The notes under the pieces: model-generated
What the model saw: only the letters and a program-made list of their open reading frames with translations
What the model was told of the DNA's origin: nothing
Database searches by the model: none
Shown here: piece after piece, positions 57,304 to 64,000 of the stretch
Numbering within the stretch: position 1 is the first letter of the stretch
Layout: the number at the start of each line of letters is the position of its first letter
Position numbers and translations under genes: made by a program
Assembly: GCA_948567375.1 (NCBI GenBank)
Contig: OX419757.1
Coordinates: 22,562,732 to 22,626,731, forward strand
Source: Lunularia cruciata
Taxonomy: Eukaryota; Streptophyta; Marchantiopsida; Lunulariales; Lunulariaceae
Length of the DNA: 64,000 nucleotides
Direction of reading: 5' to 3'

Positions 57304-59840
57304 ATGTCAAGTAGATTTCCAATCCCTCTGAGTAGTTGTCTTGCAGTAATGCATGTCAAGAAGCCAATTGAGAGTGAAATTTTCCAAAATCCAGAAAGGG
57401 TTAGAGTGTCTTGTCTAGGAGAAGGAATAGTTTTCCAGTGCCAAAGAACAAGAGAGCAGATCATGGCAAAGAAGGTCACAAATGCTCTGGCAGTGCAAAG
57501 TTTTGCAATTTGTAGGTTAGATGTCGTAGCAAGAATCAAAGTCTTGAACAGACTTTGTATTACCTTTTTAGCATGGAATTGGAATTTCAGTTTCCCATGA
57601 GTCATGGTAGAGATAGCTGCCAGTAATTGTGAGGATGGCCCCAAAGTCGAGGGGAAGAGAGGAAATTTGCCTTGATGGATTGAGTCAGATTGGAGGTTGG
57701 TGTTGGGGAAGGAAGGAGGAGAACCAACAAGGATCACCTTCTATTGGAAGTGTGATGCTATAGAGGAGACGGCATAGATCCAAAATTTGTTCTTTGCTCC
57801 GCGTACAACAAATGGTTATAAGGTGGAGTCCTATCAAGACCCGATTAAACAAAGTATTATGGGGTCAATAATGGCCATGTTCAAACTAGAACAAACAACT
57901 TACGTGAACATGCAAGAGGCGGTCTTTTTCCACCAGATGTTTGCAGGAGTGAAGGTGAACTAGCAAAGTGCTTTCACCAATGAATGAGGCAGATTGTGGT
58001 CAATTGGAAAACAGGTTTGCCTACACATTACTTCACACCATTTGCAGCACATTTCTACTTCAGGTTGAACTTGCTGACAATAGAGGAGAGGCGTCGCATG
58101 GTGTCACGTTTCCATCCTGATTTGAGACAAGAGGCAGATGAAGAAGAGCAACAATATATGGCATACGTGCAAGCCAGTGATGATCACTTTTTGAGGACGG
58201 GACTATGGAAGATGGAAAAAGTCACAAGTCCAAAGAAGAAGAAGCATAGTAAACCCAAAGATGCAAGGTGTCCTCCAGCACAAAGGAAGACTTGAAGACT
58301 GGTTCTACAGAGTAAGAAGATGGTGAGAGAAGCACCATCGGAAACCAAGTCTGAAGGGGAGACAGAGTCTCAAGGAGAGGACGCAAAAGAAGATGAGCTC
58401 ACTTTATAAAGTAAGGAATCCGGAAGTAAGAGTGAGGGAGAACACAAGGTTCAGCAATCGGTCGGAGTGAGTGAAGCTTGTCATGCAATGATTGATAGTG
58501 TACCAAGAAAGAAGAATCATTGCGTAGCCTTGGTTGTGGAAGAGAAGGGGGCTGAAAGACGGAAGGAGTACCCTATGGTGCCAAGTTCAGTAGGTAAGGA
58601 AGAAGGAAGCTTGGAAGCAGTGTCTCTGAAGATACAAAGATTGCAACTTTGGCAGAAGGAGCTGATCAAAGAGGCAAAGTACAAAGATATGGCCAAAGAC
58701 AAAGAGAACTTTGATGGAATATAGTATCTATTGAAGGTTGTCACTCCATTGTTGGAACTATTGAAGGAGCATCAGAAGGTAATTCCCCAAGATCATTTGA
58801 AGGTGACAAATGAGTTGCAGGTGGTGAAGTATCTGTTTATTGAAGTGAAGGGTTTGTAGGAGAAGTAGTCTGAAGAGATGAGGAAGTTGAAGAACTTTGG
58901 GTGGATGCAGTCTTGAAGAAGAAGACTTTCAAGAAGTTGCAAGAGAGTTTTGAGTCAAGAGGTAAGGAACTGCAGAAGCAAGTCAAAGAATTGAAAGAGC
59001 AGGCAATGTTGCTGACCAAGATGAAAGAGGAGGTCATTGATATGCACATCGAGAGTATTCATGTGAAGGCAACGGCTGCAATAATGGAGCAAGAATTGGA
59101 AAGCTTGAGGAAGAGTGCAGCTGGGAAGGATCAAGCATAGCAGAGAAAGTTAGCAGTCAGGCATCAAGAAGAAGAAAGATTGCACAAGCTGGTACAAAAA
59201 GCTGAGTTACAGAGTTCACAATATGCGGAGGAGAAGAAGATGCTTGTTGTTGAGTACAAAGATGAATTGAAGATGTACCGCAAAGAGTTGAAGGCAAAGC
59301 GATCTCGAGGTTATGAGTCGGAATCAGTAGGAGAAGTTGCAAGAAAGTTGCGAGCAATCTTGAGCATAGAGGCTGAAGGGAGATTGGAAGAAGCACGTCT
59401 ACATGAGTTAAAGTTGCTTGTGCAGGAAACTCTGAATAGAAAAGCCAAAGATGTGGATATGAACACTTTGCTGATCCAATTAAGGAAGAGAGTAGGTCGA
59501 AAAGATGTTAGAAGTAGCAGACAATGTCAATCTCAGATTAGATTAAGTCAAGTTAGAGTTAGAGGGAATCAGGGGTAGTGTGACAGAGGAGAGGAATTCC
59601 GATGTTGCAAATGTAGGAATTTGGGTGTCATCCGACTTATTATTAGAGACATTAGAGAAGAGTGGGTCAGGAGATAAGGAAGTAGATAGATTACCCATGA
59701 GCTTAATTGTAGTTCCTAGTGAAGAAGTTGTAGAAATAGTGAAGGATTTGGTAGTGTTAGATATACCCAAAGAAGGAGAAGTAGTAAGAAGATCATCACA
59801 TTGGAAAGCCGATGAAGAGGTGGACATCAGATCGGGGTAA
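57304..59840 (+). pseudogene. LTR-ORF in solo LTR K
   Basis: It starts MSSRFPIPLSSCLAV, then PERVRVSCLGEGIVFQCQR, SFAICRLDVVARIKVLNRL, CITFLAWNWNFSFP, stop, SDWRLVLGKEGGE, NGYKVESYQDPIK and TYVNMQEAVFFHQMF. After a frameshift come HYFTPFAAHFYFRLNLL, MVSRFHPDLRQEAD, linker, LLKVVTPLLELL, coiled coil (LKKKTFKKLQESF, KELKAKR), RLHELKLLVQETL... and VEVD-type end DIRSG. The full domain order equals that of D although the sequences are far apart, so the protein was probably maintained by selection in both lineages (inference). Confidence 0.75.
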
Positions 59841-62681
59841 AAACAGATTTGAGATTTGAAGAGGCAGATATGAAGGGTTGCATTATCAGTTTGGATTTGC
59901 ACATAGGAAGAGATGTTGGGAAGCGGTACAATAGGAAGAATTATCATTTGCTTCACTATTTAAGAGTGGCATTTGCAGTGAGTTGGTGTTCAGTTTTCAT
60001 ATTTCTAAAGGTAGATAAAGTGAAGTGCTATTTTCAATACTCATCGCTTGAGCTTGATTCCAAGTATCAATTCTATGTCTATGTTTGTGAGTGTTGTGAG
60101 AATTTCAAAGTGCAAGTTAGTGTGATGTTGGATTCCGCAGCCTTGATCTTCATTCTGTATGTGTGATCTTAAGTGAAGTGCAATTGGAGCAATGCCTTGA
60201 CAGATCTGAGAGGAATTGTAGTGTTGGTAGTATTATGCATTTGTGAGTGCAGCACAAAGTTGATGTGAAGCAATTTAGATCAAGGAAGTTGTGCCTTCAA
60301 TAGAGGGGTAGAACATAATTTTGAGGTGAAGTCATTTTTGCATTGAAGTGCTATCTTTGGGAGAATCTGAATCATCACAATCAAGATTTGTTTGGACAAA
60401 ATTTGCTATGTTGTGATTATGGGTGTGTGTATTCATGACAAGTTGTCAAGATTGTGAGCTTGTTACTCTCTTTTGGGTGTAGTTTCTACCTGAGAGATTA
60501 AAGACGCAACCAAGAAGAACTAAATTGTTACTTTGCTTTGTATTTGGACATTTCTGACCAGTATCTCTGCGGGAACAAACTTTACTTACCTGATTACCGC
60601 AAAAGTGATATTTGTCGGGTTGTCAGGGTGTGGCTACAAACAATAGTGTCTTATGAGGAAGGAGAGAATTTGCAACTTAGGTTTCAAAGCGTCCACTACT
60701 TATCTAGTATGGTTTGTCCTTTGCTTGTGCAATGGTAGAAATATTTGTAGTATTACAAGAAGGACTACACCAAAGTACAAACAAAACTACAAGTTGTGTA
60801 GATGATGCAAATGTAGCATGGAGTGTTAGAATCAAAGCTCAGCCAAGTATAGAGTGAAGCCAAAGCACACTAGGTAGAATGTAAAGCATACAAAAGGTCA
60901 CTAGAAGATCTATCAAGAAGTTACTATCAACATGGTAAGTATTTGGAATGGAAGAAGGAGGACCTCAAAGAATAATAGGACAAGCTATTAAAGATGAAAG
61001 AAGAAATTCAAACCAATCTAGCTCAATACAGAATGAAAGATCAAGTGCATGGAGTTGAGGTCATAGAATTGAAGGCTGCTATAATGAAGAAGGTTTGAGA
61101 GTGGGCATTGAAGCTCAACTTAAGACTTAAGGAGGAGCAGAGGTTGAACAGTTGTATTCAGCATATTGAAGTCATGGTGGTAGAACATGAGGCGGATATG
61201 GCAATGCAAAGCATCACAAAGATTGTAAAACATCACGATGAAGTCAAACACCTTCAAAGTCAATTGGCAAAAGAATTGTCAAAGCGTAGCATAGCAACAA
61301 TCCAAGATAGTATTAGGAGGAGAAAAGACAAAGGTACTACAATTGGCCACTTATTGATTCAAGGCCATGCTTATTATTGAAATAGATGCAAAAGTGCAAG
61401 AAATCTATCTCCATGAACTTCAGTTGTAGGTGCAAGAAACTCAAAAGAAGAAAGCAAGAGATCTAGATATGAATAAATTGTTGATTGATCTTAGAAAAAG
61501 GAAAAACAAGAAGGTAGGAGAAGTAGTTGACAATCTCTATATCAAATTAGATTTAGTGAAATAGGAAGTAGATAGCATAGTCAATTTATATTGGTAGGTT
61601 GTGTCAAAACTTGACCCAAGGTTTTTGACTGTGGAAGATAAGAAGCCTTGTCTTCATAATGACTAAGAATTGTACATAGTAGGAGTGGAAAGTAACTTGA
61701 CTAGCCATGACTTTTATGGTAGTCCTAATTAAAGAGGAGACTGAATTAGAAGGTGTAGAATCAGGTATCAACTTCTCAAGGGCAGATTTAGCTGCAAAAC
61801 TATTACCTTCACTCATGATTTACATAGCTCTATATTTGGGAGAGGATAAGACAATAAAAGGTCCAAGTATGTAGTATTAGTAGAGTTGGATCCAAGTAGA
61901 TAGCAATTACAAATCCATAGTCCTAGTTTTATAGGAAAAGTCACTTTGGATCTATAGAATTGACTAAAGTAGTTGGAGGAGTAAGTAGTTTAGGTAGTTT
62001 TTGAGTGCTTGAGCTATTTAAGACTTGCATTCAAAGTGTTTTTTGTTCAATAGGAGCAAAAGATGTACTAAGCACATTGTTGCTAAAGTGCTTATTGTTT
62101 CTCTTAATTCCAAGTGTCAATTGAATTTTTTTGTATTTGAGTGCCTAAAGAATTTCAATGTGCAAGTGAAGGAATGTTAGATCTTGGAAATTGCATCTTG
62201 AAATTCAATTTCATGTGTTTGATCTTGAGTGGAGCACTTGTAAAGCGATGCCTTGATGGATCTTTGAGAACCATATGGTTGTCAATATTTAGGATTTGTA
62301 GGCAAAATCAAGAAGCCAATGCAAAGTAATCTTGAAGTGGAAAGTTGTACCTTCAAGGGAAGGGTGGAATATAATTCCAAGGTAGAGTTACTTTGTGACA
62401 AAGTAGACATCCTCATATTGATTAAATCATCAAAATAGAAGTTAATTGGGACTGAAGTTGAAGCATTGTGATTTTGAGTAATAATATTATTTTTGCAATA
62501 CACTTTCTGAGTTGTAATTTTGGTCTTCTTGGTGTTGTTTTTTCCCAAAAGGTTAAAGATGTAACCAATAAAACTATTAAATGACAGTTACTTTGTATTT
62601 GAAGATTCCTAACACTCATCATTGCGGGAACAAATGATTACTCACACATTACTACAAATTGATACTTTGTGGGTTGTCACA

Positions 62682-64000
62682 CCAAGTCCAAAGAAAGCGC
62701 AAGTGATAGGGAGCATTTGTGAAATATGCAACAGCATGATAGAAATTAGAAGGTTTTAGGTGCTTTTCTATTTTACAAAACTTAGATTCCTCACTTTGTG
62801 CATGTTGAGGATCCTTTGTACCAATCACTAATGAAGGGGGAGAAATTTTGGTGGGAGGAGAAGCAGGTTTCCATGCAATAGTTGATGAAACTACTAGTTT
62901 CTGAACTATTGTTGAGGAAAGCATCATATATGGAGATAAGTATGTCTTTCTTATAGCTGATATTAGTTCTATTGGTGCCGGTTATGCAGTAGCATAGGAG
63001 GATGAGGATGGCCAAAGATATGTGGTCAGATTTGGTGCTAAGGTTTTAAACCAAAGGCAACAAGATTATCATCAAGTTAAGGGGAAGTTATGGGGAAGAA
63101 TTTTTGCTCTAAAGGCAGATAAAGAGTATTTCATAGGAACACCATTATGGAACTAGATTGTTTGCCGCTGCTTGGTATGATCACAAGTTGTTCAACTTTA
63201 AATTTTTCTCTGCTCATATGGATAGCATATATCAAGATGTTGAATCTAGAGTTTAAGTCTAATCTTGGTGTGGGAAATCCAATGGCTAACATGTCATCTA
63301 GAGCAAGGTTCTATAATGAGCAAGAAATGATAGAGGAAGAACATTGTGTAGGGGATGACTTCTACACCATGACAACAATGGAAGATATTAGTGAGCACAT
63401 TGTCTTTGCTCTTGGATCTTTATTTAAGGATTTGTATGAAGGAGAATGGTTGTCAATTAGGAAGTACATGAGCACTCTCAATAGACTAAAAGGTTGGATA
63501 GATGAGTTTTTCAAAAGGATCAAAAGAAAGGCATTCAACTATTTCTTGAGAGATAGACTTTTGTGGAAGCATCCAAAGGTTTTTGGTGGAATCCCTTTGA
63601 GAGTTGTTTGTAGTCTTAATTTTTGCTCATATGGATAGCATATGAAGATGGATGGAATTTTGTTCATATGGATAGCATATGAGCATGTATGGATGTATCT
63701 ACTATGCTCATATGGATAGCATATGAGCATAGTAGATATTTTTTTATGCCTAAGGAAGTTTGGCACAAAACATACTTGATTCTTGCTTGGGAGGATCTAT
63801 AGGTGGAATAGAGGGCTTTAATGACCAATACCAAAAGTTTTTTGTTGGCTTATTTTGGAGGAGATTATTTTCTAGTATGGGTATGTGGCGAATGTTGTTG
63901 CAGCTAGAGGTGAGCTGGATGTTGTTGAGGCCAAGGAATTTTTCCAAAGGATTGGAGTACATTTATCTTTAATTGCTACTTACAATCTAGAGGGAACAAG
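62682..64000 (+). pseudogene. Gypsy RT end, RNase H and integrase of another lineage
   Basis: RT thumb remnants (IEIRRF...PHFVHVEDPLYQSLMKGEKFWWEEKQ). RNase H: KYVFLIADISSIGAGYAVA with the first Asp, QRQQDYHQVKGKLWGRIFALKADKEYFIG with the Glu changed to Lys, then a 163-codon open run (63147-63638) with LLGMITSC, NMSSRARFYNEQ and LYEGEWLSIRKYMSTL. Integrase: GGIEGFNDQYQKFF and WRRLFSSM of the zinc domain (about 63790-63880). Then VVAARGELDVVEAK joined directly to FFQRIGVHL and TYNLEG, so most of the core is deleted. It continues past the window. Confidence 0.72.
63625..63738. repeat. Three palindromic units around CTCATATGGATAGCATATGAG
   Basis: Copies near 63625, 63662 and 63704. The last is part of a perfect hairpin: 19-bp arms 63696-63714 and 63720-63738 with a five-base loop GATAG. 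A half-copy lies inside RNase H at 63214 (GCTCATATGGATAGCATAT). Absent from the rest of the window. Confidence 0.8.

Larger units (their letters stand above)
56893..60627 (+). mobile_element. Solo LTR K of the C/F superfamily (3735 bp)
   Basis: It starts TATGGCGCCCAC and ends in a mutated GGTTGTCAGG. GTGTG flanks both sides (56888-56892, 60628-60632). LTR J reads on when K is removed. It is complete: U3, TATA 57270, LTR-ORF 57304-59840, conserved tail. No internal element sequence. Confidence 0.82.
56133..61380 (+). pseudogene. LTR-ORF in LTR J, interrupted
   Basis: N-terminus MSRKYPKPLSSQSKG, MFNNLDGVRILCPEDG, LQRVRDRTI. The globular domain is largely deleted after about 56330, then the linker (FPDIDTLEEEEEE) follows. 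After K it continues VHYLSSMVCPLLVQW and a long coiled coil, including an open run at 61108-61380 (EHEADMAM, HHDEVKHLQSQLAKEL). Strongly diverged. Confidence 0.6.
55718..62681 (+). repeat. LTR J of the C/F superfamily, interrupted by K (about 3230 bp)
   Basis: It starts TGTGGTACCCACATTG and ends GTGGGTTGTCACA. TATA at 56100, LTR-ORF ATG at 56133 (MSRKYPKPLSSQSKG). The ORF is cut at 56892 by K and resumes at 60628. The ends are complete but the flanks ACTAT and CCAAG do not match, so it is not a clean solo LTR. A deletion or exchange has joined it to LTR I. Confidence 0.75.

Overview
This window is nuclear DNA of a large-genome land plant and consists almost entirely of nested, decayed LTR retrotransposons. 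I recognise no host gene, tRNA, rRNA or CRISPR array. The plant assignment rests on element types (Ty3/gypsy elements with plant-style primer sites, a chromovirus with a chromodomain, a Ty1/copia element). A gymnosperm or fern-like genome is only a guess from the depth of nesting and decay. Reading frames are broken mostly by TAG/TGA stops and small indels, as expected of old methylated repeats.

Layout. Element F is the scaffold of the left 39 kb. Its 5' LTR is in pieces (1123-2205 and 25670-27182), its body runs 27183-35082, and its 3' LTR is 35083-39258. Three things landed in F: element A (only its 3' end and 3' LTR lie in the window, 1-1122), the sister element C (2206-25669, with a GAGAG duplication that is single in F's other LTR), and a 2.7-kb unknown insertion in F's gag (28383-31098). 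A reversed solo LTR of the A family sits at the start of F's 3' LTR (35091-35780). The 3' LTR of C is itself split (11673-12370 and 22726-25669). The gap holds a short LTR-like piece (12371-12863), a reverse-strand relative of C (element D, 12864-18542) and a reverse-strand gypsy element of the A-LTR type (element B, 18543-22725).

The right part starts with a decayed copia element (39259 to about 43450) interrupted by a solo LTR (G, 40527-42421). About 2.3 kb follow in which I recognise nothing. Next come a reverse-strand gypsy fragment (45779-46852) and a run of large LTRs of the C/D/F superfamily (I, J and K). LTR I is split by a solo A-type LTR (47711-54046), which in turn contains a complete 5.6-kb chromovirus (48308-53948). 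Its LTRs are 426 bp each and about 95% identical by eye, the target duplication is perfect, and the PBS matches initiator tRNA-Met. The window closes with another gypsy lineage on the + strand (62682-64000) and a small array of palindromes.

The most interesting signal is in the C/D/F/I/J/K superfamily. Its LTRs are 3.2-3.8 kb long because each carries its own protein-coding frame of about 860 codons. The frame has a conserved start, an unrecognised globular domain, a charged linker, a long coiled coil and a conserved acidic end. It lies between a TATA box and the 3' end of the LTR, so it sits in the R/U5 part and would be the first frame of the element's RNA. A second signal is a cluster of perfect heat-shock-element motifs in the U3 of the young chromovirus.
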